From Corynebacterium aquilae DSM 44791 (GTDB lineage: Bacteria; Actinomycetota; Actinomycetes; Mycobacteriales; Mycobacteriaceae): a DNA stretch of 64,000 bases. Of this stretch, positions 25,273 through 33,822 are shown piece by piece. The translations under genes and the position numbers were made by a program. The stretch spans positions 1,387,992 through 1,451,991 of the forward strand of contig NZ_CP009245.1 in the NCBI RefSeq assembly GCF_001941445.1, in the 5' to 3' direction. Position 1 is the stretch's first letter. Each line of letters opens with the position of its first letter. The notes under the pieces were generated by a model, which ran no database searches, was not told the DNA's origin, and saw only the letters and a list, made by a program, of their open reading frames with translations.

Positions 25273-26348
25273 GCGCGGGCAGGGGATTGGTCGTCATCCT
25301 CGTGGGTCCAGTCCCTCACGGTACCCACGTATTCCTCAATGAGGTCTTCCAAGGTCACGATCCCCAAGAGAGTGCCCGCTGAACGGACTTGGGCGATGTG
25401 AACGCTGCGGCGACGCATGTCACGCATCGCCTCATCCAGCGACGCATCGCCGTCGATGGTGGTCAGGGTGCGGATCTCGGAGCGGGAGATGATCTGGTCG
25501 CTGGAATCACCTGGGGCGACCAGCCGGTCAAGGATGTCCTTAATGTGCACGTATCCGATGAAAGACCCCGAGCCACCGGTGACGGGGAAGCGGGAGTACC
25601 CGGTTTCCTCGACGGCGTGCTCGATGGCGGCCAGCGTCGGGCCCTTGGTGCCGAATTCGACGTTGCGAACCTGGGCTAGGGGGACGAGCACCTCCTTGAC
25701 CTGTCGGTTTTCTTGACGCAGGGCCTTTTTCAGGCGGGCGTGTTCTTCGGCGTCGAGAAGCCCTTCGGAGCGGGATTCGGTGATCATTGAGGCCAGCTGT
25801 TTGGGGTTGACCGTGGAGTCGAGTTCGTCTTTTTGTTCAATGCCAAACATTTTGAGGGTGACTCCGGCCATCCAGTTCATAGCCACGATGATGGGCCGGG
25901 TGAAGCGAACGAAGATGACATGGGTGGGTACCAGCAGCATGGCCACGGATTCCGGTCCGGCCAAGGCAATGTTTTTGGGCACCATTTCGCCGGCGATGAT
26001 GTGGAGGAATGTGACGATGCCGAGGGCAAGTGCGAACGCCACTGGGTGCAGCAGCGTGTCGGGCAGGCCTACGGCGTGTGCGGGGCCTTCGATGAGGTGG
26101 GCGATGGCAGGCTCGCCGACTTTACCGAGCAGAAGCGATGCGATGGTGATGCCGAATTGGGCGCCGGCCAGCATCATCGATAGATGTTCGGTTGCCTCCA
26201 ACACGGTGCGAGCCCGGGTCTTTCCCTGGGCGATCAACGCGTCGAGTCGGTCCCTGCGGGATGAGATGAGGGCGAATTCGGCGCCGACGAAAAAGGCGTT
26301 GACGCCGAGCAACAAGATGGTCAAAACGATTGCTTCGAAGCCACCCAT
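25269..26348 (-). CDS. CNNM/CorC-type membrane protein with CBS domains (second of pair)
   Basis: A 359-residue protein of the hemolysin-like DUF21-CBS family, implicated in Mg2+/Co2+ export or regulation. It has an N-terminal DUF21 membrane domain with three to four hydrophobic helices (AIVLTILLLGVNAFFVGAEF; ITIASLLLGKVGEP; FALALGIVTFLHIIAGEMVPKN) and two CBS domains (VLVPLAQVRNVEF onward and SRFPVTGGSGSFIGYVHIKD). The C-terminal CorC_HlyC domain of longer relatives is absent. It lies two bases after its longer paralogue and overlaps the glycosylase-like gene. Substrate is inferred only. Confidence 0.88.
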   Translation of the reverse strand: MGGFEAIVLTILLLGVNAFFVGAEFALISSRRDRLDALIAQGKTRARTVLEATEHLSMMLAGAQFGITIASLLLGKVGEPAIAHLIEGPAHAVGLPDTLLHPVAFALALGIVTFLHIIAGEMVPKNIALAGPESVAMLLVPTHVIFVRFTRPIIVAMNWMAGVTLKMFGIEQKDELDSTVNPKQLASMITESRSEGLLDAEEHARLKKALRQENRQVKEVLVPLAQVRNVEFGTKGPTLAAIEHAVEETGYSRFPVTGGSGSFIGYVHIKDILDRLVAPGDSSDQIISRSEIRTLTTIDGDASLDEAMRDMRRRSVHIAQVRSAGTLLGIVTLEDLIEEYVGTVRDWTHEDDDQSPARA

Positions 26349-26350
26349 TT

Positions 26351-27724
26351 TTAACTACCTTCCTTCGGGTCGGGCAGTGGTGTCAAAAGGGCACGTTCGA
26401 TGCGACGACCATCCATTTCGGTGACCTGCGCTTGCCAACGGTTGTGATAGCCGGAGGAGAAATTGTCCATCGCTTCGTGGTGGCTGGCAGGCAGGGTGAC
26501 GGTGTCGCCAACGTCCGGGATCCGGCCGAGAGTGGCCATGATGACTCCGCCAAGTGTCTCGTAGGGTCCTTCGGGTGGGGTGTAGCCGACGCGTTCGGGC
26601 AGTTCGTCGATGCGCATGAGGCCCACGACTTCGAAGGAAGCGCCCATACGGCGAACTTCGCGTTCTTGGTCGGCGTCATCGTATTCGTCATAGACTGCGC
26701 CGAGAATTTCTTCGACGACATCTTCGATGGTGACGATGCCGGCGGTGCCGCCATATTCGTCCGCAACAAGCACCACCTGTGAGCCCGCGGAGCGGACTCG
26801 GTTGAGTACCGCGTCGCCATCGAGGGAGGCGGGAACGACCGGGACGGGGCGGGCGAGCCGCCGCAGTTGTACATGGGGCCGCTTGGGCGCTGGCACGGCG
26901 AAGGCATCTTTAACGTGCACCACGCCAACCGTTGCGTCCAGGTCACCTTCGACGACGGGGAAGCGGGAGTGCCCGGTTTCTAAAGCCATATTGAGTAGGT
27001 CCGCGACAGAGTCATCCACCCCGAGGTATTCGATGGTGGAGCGGGGCGTCATGAAGTCCTCGGCGGTGGCTTCACCGAATTTCAGGGAGCGGTCCAGCAT
27101 TTCAGCTTGCGACTGCTCGATGCCGCCTTGCTTGGCGGAGTTGCGGACCAGCGCGACGAGTTCTTGGGCGCTGCGCGCCGAAGCGAGTTCTTCGGCGGGC
27201 TCCATGCCGAGTTTGCGGACCACCGCATTAGCGCAAGCATTTAAGGCTTTGATGGCCCAGCCGAAGACTTTGTTGAAGCCGCGCACGGGAAGCACGGTGA
27301 TGCGGGCGACGCGCAGGGGGTCGGTGATCGCAAAGTTTTTCGGCACCAGCTCGCCATAGACCATCGACAGCATGGTGGCGACGATCAGGGCGAGTGCGAG
27401 GGCAAGTTTGGAGGAGAGCTCCGGGGAAAGATGGGCGAGTTCCAACAGGGGCTGGAAGTAGCGCGATAGCACCGGTTCTGCGAGGAAACCGGTGGCCAGG
27501 GTGGTCATCGTGATGCCGAGTTGGGCGCCGGATAGCTCGAAGGAGAGGTCGTTGTGGGCGCGCTGAATCGCAAGCGCGCGGGCATCGCCTTTGGCGTGGG
27601 CATGTTCGTCAATGGTGGAACGTTCCATGCCCGTCAGGGCGAATTCGATGGCGACGAATAGACCCGTCGCGGCGGTCAAAGCCACGAAGCCAACAAGGGC
27701 GACGATGGATAAAAGAATCTCCAT
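26351..27724 (-). CDS. CNNM/CorC-type membrane protein with CBS and CorC domains (first of pair)
   Basis: A 457-residue paralogue of the next gene. It has an N-terminal DUF21 domain (LLSIVALVGFVALTAATGLF, then LGITMTTLATGFLAEP and MVYGELVPKNFAI), two CBS domains (DFMTPRSTIEYLGV; SRFPVVEGDLDATVGVVHVK) and a C-terminal CorC_HlyC domain containing EYGGTAGIVTIEDVVEEILG and LGGVIMATLGRIPDVGD. Such tandem long and short pairs are common in actinobacteria. It likely starts the operon; the gap before it holds a hairpin from the helicase gene. Role in divalent-metal handling or membrane homeostasis is inferred from the family. Confidence 0.9.
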   Translation of the reverse strand: MEILLSIVALVGFVALTAATGLFVAIEFALTGMERSTIDEHAHAKGDARALAIQRAHNDLSFELSGAQLGITMTTLATGFLAEPVLSRYFQPLLELAHLSPELSSKLALALALIVATMLSMVYGELVPKNFAITDPLRVARITVLPVRGFNKVFGWAIKALNACANAVVRKLGMEPAEELASARSAQELVALVRNSAKQGGIEQSQAEMLDRSLKFGEATAEDFMTPRSTIEYLGVDDSVADLLNMALETGHSRFPVVEGDLDATVGVVHVKDAFAVPAPKRPHVQLRRLARPVPVVPASLDGDAVLNRVRSAGSQVVLVADEYGGTAGIVTIEDVVEEILGAVYDEYDDADQEREVRRMGASFEVVGLMRIDELPERVGYTPPEGPYETLGGVIMATLGRIPDVGDTVTLPASHHEAMDNFSSGYHNRWQAQVTEMDGRRIERALLTPLPDPKEGS

Positions 27725-27764
27725 AACGTTTCTAAATATTAGGGATAAAACGAGGATGTGCAGC

Positions 27765-27812
27765 TTCAGGCACGCCGATGACGTTTGGGATGATCATGTC
27801 GGCGTGCCTGAA
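27765..27812 (-). terminator. Hairpin between the helicase and CNNM genes
   Basis: A 14-bp perfect stem, TTCAGGCACGCCGA (27765-27778) with TCGGCGTGCCTGAA (27799-27812), encloses 20 bases. It follows the helicase stop on the reverse strand by 20 bases. No long T run follows, so it may be a weak or attenuating terminator. Confidence 0.55.
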
Positions 27813-27832
27813 CAGCTACAACGAATGGCAGG

Positions 27833-29362
27833 CTAGAAGCGCCGGCGGCGCCGTGGCTTCGTCTGTCGCGGCCCACCGACCGCGGTGCCGTCAGCGCGCA
27901 CCTTAGTGACCGCCGTGCGAGCTTTGCGACCTTGAGCGCCGGCAGCCGGTTTGTCTGCGCGGCTCTCGTGGGTGCTGTCACCGCGCCGTGCGTCTTTTGT
28001 ACGGGAGCCGGACTTTTTATCCTCGTGGCGTGCACGATCGGCCCGGCCGCGCCCCCGCCCCCGTTCGCGACTATTGTCGCGTGAGGAGTCGTCTTGTGCG
28101 CCGCGTTCGCGACGCTGGGGGCGTCGGCGACCTCCAGAGGTATTCTTTGGCGAGCCGGTAGCGTTCGCCGGTGCGCCAAACGGGGCGAGGGGTTCACCCG
28201 AAGAAGCCTTGGCGCCAGTGATTTTGGCCAAGATCGGGGAATCTGGGGTGACATTGTGCTCAGCGGGGTTAATACCGGCGGCTCTACACAGTGCGGCAAC
28301 ATCCTTGCGCTGTTCTGGCAGCACGAGGGTCACCACGGTGCCTTGGGCACCGGCGCGGGCGGTGCGCCCGGCGCGGTGCACATAGGCTTTATGTTCCGCC
28401 GGGGGATCGATGTGAACCACCAGGTCGACGGCCGCGACATCAATGCCGCGGGCCGCAATGTCGGTGGCAACCAGCACGGGAACCGACCCATCGGAAAAGC
28501 CTTCCAAGGCGCGAGTTCGCGCGCCCTGTCCCTTATCGCCATGAAGGCCGGCAGCATTGATGCCGACTCGGCGCAGCTTTTTGACCTGCCTGTCAACGGC
28601 ATGTTTGGTGCGCATGAACATGATCGTGGTGCCGGCGCGGGCAGCGATGCGTTCCACGACTGCGAAGCGGGCGGTTTTGTCCTCCACGTGCAGCAGGAAA
28701 TGCTCCATACGATCCACCGTCGCCTGGGCGGGGGCGGTGGAAAAAGTCACTGGGTCGGTAAGGAATTCCTTAACCAGGGTGTTGATGTCGCCGTCGAGGG
28801 TGGCGGAAAACAGCAAGCGTTGGCCATCGGAGGGCATCGCCCGCAGCAGCTTGCGAACCTGCGGCAAAAATCCCATGTCGGCCATCTGGTCCGCTTCATC
28901 AACCGCGCAAATCTCGACCTCAGAGAAGTCAAGAATGCGCTGGTTGAGAAGGTCTTGGGCGCGACCCGGGGTAGCGACCAGCAGGTCGACGGGCGCCGCC
29001 AATGAGGTGATGTTGCGTTTAATGTTGACGCCACCAACCACCTCAAGCACCCGCAACCCCACGGAGGCTGCGGGATCTGCCAAACGTTGAGAAACCTGGG
29101 CCGCTAGTTCGCGGGTGGGAACTAGCACCACGGCGCGGGGGCGGCCCGGGCGGGACGATCCACCACTGGCCAGACGAGCCAGCATCGGCAAACCGAAAGT
29201 AAAAGTTTTGCCGCTACCCGTGGGCCCACGGCCGAGCACATCCTTGCATGCAAGCACCGCCGGGATGGCTTGGCTTTGAATGGGGAAAGGATGCTCGATG
29301 CCGATGGACGACAGATTCTGGCAGATGGGTAGTGGTAGACCTAAGTCCCGAAAAGTTTTCAC
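27833..29362 (-). CDS. DEAD-box RNA helicase with basic tail
   Basis: ATP-dependent RNA unwinding enzyme, likely in rRNA processing, mRNA decay or cold growth. The 509-residue protein has Q-motif PFPIQSQAIP, Walker A GPTGSGKT, PTRELAAQ, ATPGRAQDL, DEAD box VDEADQMADMGF, SAT in LLFSATLDG, then domain 2 with ARGIDVAAVDLVVH and [10 protein letters not shown]. The last 140 residues are Arg/Gly/Lys/Ser-rich and probably bind RNA. It begins with GTG directly after the gnd stop, so it is probably transcribed with gnd. The closest named type (RhlE or CsdA-like) cannot be decided by eye. Confidence 0.93.
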   Translation of the reverse strand: MKTFRDLGLPLPICQNLSSIGIEHPFPIQSQAIPAVLACKDVLGRGPTGSGKTFTFGLPMLARLASGGSSRPGRPRAVVLVPTRELAAQVSQRLADPAASVGLRVLEVVGGVNIKRNITSLAAPVDLLVATPGRAQDLLNQRILDFSEVEICAVDEADQMADMGFLPQVRKLLRAMPSDGQRLLFSATLDGDINTLVKEFLTDPVTFSTAPAQATVDRMEHFLLHVEDKTARFAVVERIAARAGTTIMFMRTKHAVDRQVKKLRRVGINAAGLHGDKGQGARTRALEGFSDGSVPVLVATDIAARGIDVAAVDLVVHIDPPAEHKAYVHRAGRTARAGAQGTVVTLVLPEQRKDVAALCRAAGINPAEHNVTPDSPILAKITGAKASSGEPLAPFGAPANATGSPKNTSGGRRRPQRRERGAQDDSSRDNSRERGRGRGRADRARHEDKKSGSRTKDARRGDSTHESRADKPAAGAQGRKARTAVTKVRADGTAVGGPRQTKPRRRRRF

Positions 29363-30811
29363 CTAGGCTTCGACCTCAGTTCGATCGCCACTCCACAAGG
29401 TGTGGAAGTGGCCATCCTTGTCGGTGCGCTCGTAGGTGTGAGCACCGAAGAAGTCGCGCTGGCCCTGAATCAGGGCTGCGGGCAGGCGCTCAGCGCGCAG
29501 GGAGTCATAGTAGGACAGGGAAGAAGCGAACACCGGGATCGGCAGCCCGCGGGTGGTGGCCTCAACTACGATGCGACGCCAGGAGTCAATCAGCCCGGAC
29601 ATCTCATTGTTGAAGTACGGGTCGAGCAGCAAAGACTCGACTTCCGGGTTGTTGTTGTAGGCCTCAACGATGCGGTTGAGGAACTTGGCGCGGATGATGC
29701 AACCGCCACGCCAAATGGTGGCCAGGTCGCGGGGATCGACGTTCCAGCCGTGCTCCTGGGAGCCGGCCTTGATCTCGTCGAAGCCCTGGGCGTAAGCCAC
29801 CAGCTTGGAGGCGTACAGGGCGCGACGCACATCCTCGATAAATGCAGCGCGATCTTTGACGCCTTCAGCGACGAGCTGACCAGCGGGAAGGTTAGCGATG
29901 GTGGCTGCACGCTGCGCGCGGGCGCCCGAGAGGGCGCGGGCGAACACGGCTTCGCCAATGCCGGTGGTGGGGATACCCAAATCGAGGGCGGCTTTCACCG
30001 TCCAGCGACCGGTGCCCTTTTGTCCTGCGGAATCCACGATGACGTCGATCAACGGCTTGCCGGTTTCGGCATCAACCTGGCTGAGCACCTCAGCGGTGAT
30101 TTCCACCAGGTAGGAGTCGAGGTCACCGGAGTTCCACTCGCGGAACACCTCAGCGATCTCCTGCGGATCCATCCCAGCGGCGTAGCGCAGCAGGTGGTAG
30201 GCCTCGCCAATGACCTGCATGTCGGCGTACTCGATGCCGTTGTGCACCATCTTCACAAAGTGGCCAGCACCATTGGGGCCGATGTGGGTGCAGCAGGGAG
30301 TGCCGTCCACCTTGGCGGACACGCTCTCCAGCAGCGGACCCAAGGACTCATAAGACTCCTCAGGGCCACCCGGCATGATGGAGGGGCCGTTCAGGGCGCC
30401 CTCCTCGCCACCGGAAATACCGGCGCCGACGAAGTTCAAGCCACGCTCGGACATTTCAGCTTCGCGACGAATGGTGTCGGTGTAGAGGGAGTTGCCACCA
30501 TCGATGATGATGTCGCCGGGCTCCATCGCGTCAGCGAGCTGCTCGATGACGGCGTCGGTGGGGCCACCGGCTTTCACCATGATCAGGGCGCGGCGGGGGC
30601 GCTCCAGGGAATTGACGAAAGACTCGATGCTGTCAGCGGGAATGAAGTCGCCCTCGGAGGCGAAATTTTCCATAAAGTGCTCGGTCTTGTCGTGGCTGCG
30701 GTTGTACACCGCAACGGTGTGGCCGTGGCGGGCGAAGTTCCGGGCGATATTCGAACCCATCACTGCCAAACCTACGACACCAATCTGTGCCAGTTTCTTC
30801 TGCTCAGTCAT
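29363..30811 (-). CDS. gnd: 6-phosphogluconate dehydrogenase, decarboxylating
   Basis: Oxidises 6-phosphogluconate to ribulose 5-phosphate with NADP+ and CO2 release in the pentose phosphate pathway. The 482-residue protein opens with the dinucleotide site IGVVGLAVMGSNIARNF, then NRSHDKTE, GAGISGGEEGALNGPSIMPG with the substrate site, the catalytic Lys in GHFVKMVHNGIEY and the C-terminal GQRDFFGAHTYERTD. It matches the C. glutamicum enzyme over almost its full length. The ATG at 30811 is preferred over an in-frame TTG three codons upstream. The divergent thioesterase gene begins 60 bases away. Confidence 0.97.
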   Translation of the reverse strand: MTEQKKLAQIGVVGLAVMGSNIARNFARHGHTVAVYNRSHDKTEHFMENFASEGDFIPADSIESFVNSLERPRRALIMVKAGGPTDAVIEQLADAMEPGDIIIDGGNSLYTDTIRREAEMSERGLNFVGAGISGGEEGALNGPSIMPGGPEESYESLGPLLESVSAKVDGTPCCTHIGPNGAGHFVKMVHNGIEYADMQVIGEAYHLLRYAAGMDPQEIAEVFREWNSGDLDSYLVEITAEVLSQVDAETGKPLIDVIVDSAGQKGTGRWTVKAALDLGIPTTGIGEAVFARALSGARAQRAATIANLPAGQLVAEGVKDRAAFIEDVRRALYASKLVAYAQGFDEIKAGSQEHGWNVDPRDLATIWRGGCIIRAKFLNRIVEAYNNNPEVESLLLDPYFNNEMSGLIDSWRRIVVEATTRGLPIPVFASSLSYYDSLRAERLPAALIQGQRDFFGAHTYERTDKDGHFHTLWSGDRTEVEA

Positions 30812-30870
30812 GGTTGCCAACTCTACCCGTTACACGCCCAAAGGCGATGTTTGGCCGTAAGCTGTCGGCC

Positions 30871-31305
30871 ATGGACATCCAAAACCTCACCGCACACCCT
30901 GTTGGATTAGATGCACACCTCGGGGTTCGCTACCACAGCGTTAGCCCCACTGAACTCGTGGCATCAATGGTCGTCTCCGAGCATCACCTGCAACCAGCCG
31001 GACTGGTGCACGGCGGCGTGTATTGCGCCTTGGCGGAATCCGCCGGATCCGTGCTGGGCATGGCCGTGCTGCAAGCCCGCGGAGAAGAAGACGCCGACGC
31101 GATGGTTGTGGGCGTCAACAACAGCACAGACTTCCTGCACCCGGTCAAAAGTGGGGTCATCGACGTCGTAGCGACCGTCATCACCGCAGGTCGTCGCACT
31201 CAACTGCTCAATATCGAGATGCGAAACCGCGACCGGCTGGTAGCACGCACCACGCTGCGCACCATGGTGGTGCCCACCGTCGTCGACAAGGAACGCACCC
31301 AATAG
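30871..31305 (+). CDS. PaaI-type hotdog-fold thioesterase
   Basis: Predicted acyl-CoA thioesterase, 144 residues, cytoplasmic. The hotdog signature HLQPAGLVHGGVYCALAES includes the catalytic Asn/Gly-His-Gly-Gly region, and TDFLHPVKSGVIDVVA follows the second strand group. The ATG at 30871 is chosen; the frame is open further upstream into the divergent gnd start, which is unlikely to be coding. In corynebacteria this gene lies beside gnd. The exact acyl substrate cannot be told. Confidence 0.88.
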   Translation: MDIQNLTAHPVGLDAHLGVRYHSVSPTELVASMVVSEHHLQPAGLVHGGVYCALAESAGSVLGMAVLQARGEEDADAMVVGVNNSTDFLHPVKSGVIDVVATVITAGRRTQLLNIEMRNRDRLVARTTLRTMVVPTVVDKERTQ

Positions 31306-31353
31306 CCCCAACCCTGCAATACGGCCAAGGGAGTCGGTGGATTTAGCTGCAGG

Positions 31354-32091
31354 CTAGCCGCGAGGCCCGAAAATCGCCTGGCCGATGCGCACACAGGTAG
31401 AGCCATGTGCGATAGCTAGTTCAAAGTCGCCGGACATGCCCATAGATAATTCGGAGAAGTCCAGGTTGGGAAACTGGGCAGCGAGCGCGTCGCGGGTGTC
31501 AGCAAGCAAAGAAAAACATGCGCCTACGCGCTTGGGATCTGGGCCGTTGACAGCCACCGTCATCAAGCCCCTGATCTTCAGGCGCGGAAATTGCTCCATC
31601 GCGGCAACGAATTCCGCCGCCTCAGCGGGGTGAATTCCGGACTTTTGGGGCTCGCCCGAGGTGTTGACCTGAATCAACACATCGAGCACCCGGTCGGCGC
31701 TTTCCAGCCGGCGTTGCAACGCGCCAGCTACCTTCACGCTGTCAAGCGCCTGAAATTCTGTAGCGTATTCCGCCACAATCTTGGCTTTATTGGTCTGCAA
31801 TTGACCAATGTGCACCAGCTGTGCCCCCGCACAGGCGGAAGACAAGGCCTTCTCCTTGATTTCCTGGGGGCGGTTTTCGCCAAATTCATGCATGCCGGCT
31901 TGCATAGCCCGTCCCAGAACCTCCGGGGGGTAAGTCTTCGACACCGGTAGCAGGCGGACGGAATCCGCATTGCGACCAGCAGCCTTGCAGGCGGTGGCGA
32001 TTGCGTCGAGCACCGCCTGATGATTCGTGCGGAGCTGCTCCACCGACGGCGAAGCTGCGGACTTATTCTCGGCTGGTTCGGTGGTGTTCAT
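31354..32091 (-). CDS. YggS/PLPBP-family pyridoxal phosphate homeostasis protein
   Basis: Fold-type III PLP-binding protein of 245 residues that buffers vitamin B6 forms and has no known enzymatic reaction. The PLP lysine is in LLPVSKTYPPE; HEFGENRPQEIKEKA, WHxIG-like VHIGQLQTNKA and MRGLMTVA-type KIRGLMTVAV, plus the phosphate-binding ELSMGMSGDFELAI and GSTCVRIGQAIFG are all present. The ATG at 32089-32091 was chosen. It lies 60 bases after thiD on the same strand, so vitamin-cofactor functions are grouped, although co-transcription is not shown. Confidence 0.93.
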   Translation of the reverse strand: MNTTEPAENKSAASPSVEQLRTNHQAVLDAIATACKAAGRNADSVRLLPVSKTYPPEVLGRAMQAGMHEFGENRPQEIKEKALSSACAGAQLVHIGQLQTNKAKIVAEYATEFQALDSVKVAGALQRRLESADRVLDVLIQVNTSGEPQKSGIHPAEAAEFVAAMEQFPRLKIRGLMTVAVNGPDPKRVGACFSLLADTRDALAAQFPNLDFSELSMGMSGDFELAIAHGSTCVRIGQAIFGPRG

Positions 32092-32150
32092 GATGGTCAA
32101 GCATAGGCGGATAGTGGCCCCCGTGCCCCTAGAGCAGCTGACGCAAACTA

Positions 32151-33029
32151 TTAGCGCAAGGGGTTTCTGGTGGGATCCAGCCAGCCGTGCTCGGGTCTGA
32201 TGTGCGCGAAATGGTCGACCGGACCGTGCCCGTGACCCACGGATAGCGCTTCGCCGCAGGCGATGGCATGCCGCAACCAGCGTGTTGACCACACAGTGGC
32301 CTGATAGAGACTGTCGCCTGCCCCGATGCGGGTAGCAAGCGCTGAGGATAGGGAGCAGCCTGTGCCGTGAGTTGCGGTCGAATCAACCCGTGCTGAAGAG
32401 CAATGCTGGATGGCTCCTGCACGATCGAACACCGTGTTTCCCACGTCTGTTGCGTCTAAGTGGCCGCCCTTGGCGATCACCGATATGTTGTGCTGTTGCA
32501 TCACCGCCCGGGCGGCTTGGCCCACATCTTCCCGGCATGTCAGACTGCCGGTGTCGGCACCACAGAGGATCTCTAATTCCGGCACGTTTGGGGTGAGCAC
32601 ATCGGCTTGTGAAAGTAGTGCGCGCAATGCATCCACAGCACCCTCAGACAGCAGGCGATGCCCGGAGGTCGACACCATCACCGGATCCACCACAATGGGA
32701 ACGGAGCCATGAAGGTGGCGGAGAAAAGGCGCCACTGCGGCGATGGTGTCCTCATCGCCGAGCATTCCGACCTTGACGGCATCAATGCTGACATCATCAA
32801 CGACCGCCTGGATTTGCTGCTCAATGACTTGTGGGGGAAGTGGAAAAACGGCGTTGACGCCCCGCGTGTTTTGGCTGACGATGGCGGTAACCGCCCCCAT
32901 GGCGTACCCGCCGGCGGCCGAAATGGACTTAATGTCCGCATGGATTCCCGCGCCCCCGGAGGGGTCAGTTCCGGCAATCGCCAGCACGCGTGGGACGCGA
33001 GTTGGCTGGTGCGTGGATGGCGTAGTCAT
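32151..33029 (-). CDS. thiD: Hydroxymethylpyrimidine/phosphomethylpyrimidine kinase
   Basis: Phosphorylates HMP and HMP-P in thiamine synthesis. The 292-residue ribokinase-like enzyme shows AIAGTDPSGGAGIHADIK at the substrate site, GMLGDEDTI, VVDPVMVSTSGHRLL, LTPNVPELEILCG, AKGGHL and the anion hole THGTGCSLSSALA. The ATG at 33029 is chosen; a start seven codons upstream is possible. It is a stand-alone ThiD without a ThiE or TenA fusion. No THI-box (TPP riboswitch) sequence is visible in the 130 bases upstream. Confidence 0.94.
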   Translation of the reverse strand: MTTPSTHQPTRVPRVLAIAGTDPSGGAGIHADIKSISAAGGYAMGAVTAIVSQNTRGVNAVFPLPPQVIEQQIQAVVDDVSIDAVKVGMLGDEDTIAAVAPFLRHLHGSVPIVVDPVMVSTSGHRLLSEGAVDALRALLSQADVLTPNVPELEILCGADTGSLTCREDVGQAARAVMQQHNISVIAKGGHLDATDVGNTVFDRAGAIQHCSSARVDSTATHGTGCSLSSALATRIGAGDSLYQATVWSTRWLRHAIACGEALSVGHGHGPVDHFAHIRPEHGWLDPTRNPLR

Positions 33030-33157
33030 GGCGTACAGCCTAGAGGACAAACACTACGTTCTGCCCTAAAAACAACATTGATAGTTCCGGTTTCGGGGGT
33101 GGTTGGGGGTGATTTCCTCTGCTGTTTATGCATGAGTAAACATGTAGCCTTTAAGCC

Positions 33158-33742
33158 ATGCCCACATGGAACGACTTGATTTCGAACAATCCAGCCCACT
33201 CGCAGAACTACGCCGAACGGTGGGATCGCTTTGAAAACCAGGGCGAAGACATTGTTGGTGAGGCACGACTCATTGACGCCATGGCTTCGCGCGGCGCCAA
33301 AATCCTCGACGCCGGCTGCGGGCAGGGGCGCATCGGCGGATACTTGGCGCAAGCCGGACACGACGTCACCGGCATTGATCTCGACCCGTATTTGGTCGAA
33401 ATCGCCCGGGCCAAATACCCCGAAGCTGTATTCGTCGTTGGAGACCTCAGCGCCGATGAAATGCCAGGCGGACCCTACGAGCTGATCGTTTCCGCAGGAA
33501 ACGTGGTCGCTTTCCTCGAGGAAGATGGGCGCCTGCCCGCGCTCAAAGCTCTCGCACGGGTTCTCGACCGCAACGGCCGACTGGTCATCGGTTTTGGCTC
33601 CGGCCGTGGCTACACCTTCGAAGAATTCCTCGCAGATGCCCACAGTGCGGGCCTGCGCGAGCAAAACCGCTACTCCTCCTGGGATCTGCAGCCGTTTAGC
33701 GAGGACTCCACCTTTCTGGTGAGCGTCTTGGTCCACGCATAA
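33158..33742 (+). CDS. Class I SAM-dependent methyltransferase
   Basis: A 194-residue methyltransferase with motif I ILDAGCGQGRIGGYLA, motif II VTGIDLDPYLVEIA, VVGDLSADEM and the post-motif LIVSAGNVVAFL; the C-terminal half has GRLVIGFGSGRGYTFEEF. The acceptor cannot be predicted. The gene is divergent from thiD and stands alone, ended by a strong bidirectional hairpin (33760-33805). The fold is certain; the function is not. Confidence 0.88.
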   Translation: MPTWNDLISNNPAHSQNYAERWDRFENQGEDIVGEARLIDAMASRGAKILDAGCGQGRIGGYLAQAGHDVTGIDLDPYLVEIARAKYPEAVFVVGDLSADEMPGGPYELIVSAGNVVAFLEEDGRLPALKALARVLDRNGRLVIGFGSGRGYTFEEFLADAHSAGLREQNRYSSWDLQPFSEDSTFLVSVLVHA

Positions 33743-33759
33743 CGCGCCAGGTCACTTTC

Positions 33760-33805
33760 GCTCGAAGGCCTTGCCCCCAGATTCTTGGGGGCAAGGCCTT
33801 CGAGC
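33760..33805. terminator. Bidirectional terminator between convergent genes
   Basis: A 19-bp perfect stem (33760-33778 with 33787-33805) around AGATTCTT is followed by TTTTA on the forward strand. It separates the methyltransferase gene from the convergent mannosyltransferase gene. Confidence 0.9.
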
Positions 33806-33822
33806 TTTTAAAAGTTGTGAGT

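Noticed and set aside
32092-33157. TPP riboswitch expected near thiD
   Set aside because: I looked for the conserved THI-box sequence upstream of thiD and around the divergent start and found none.
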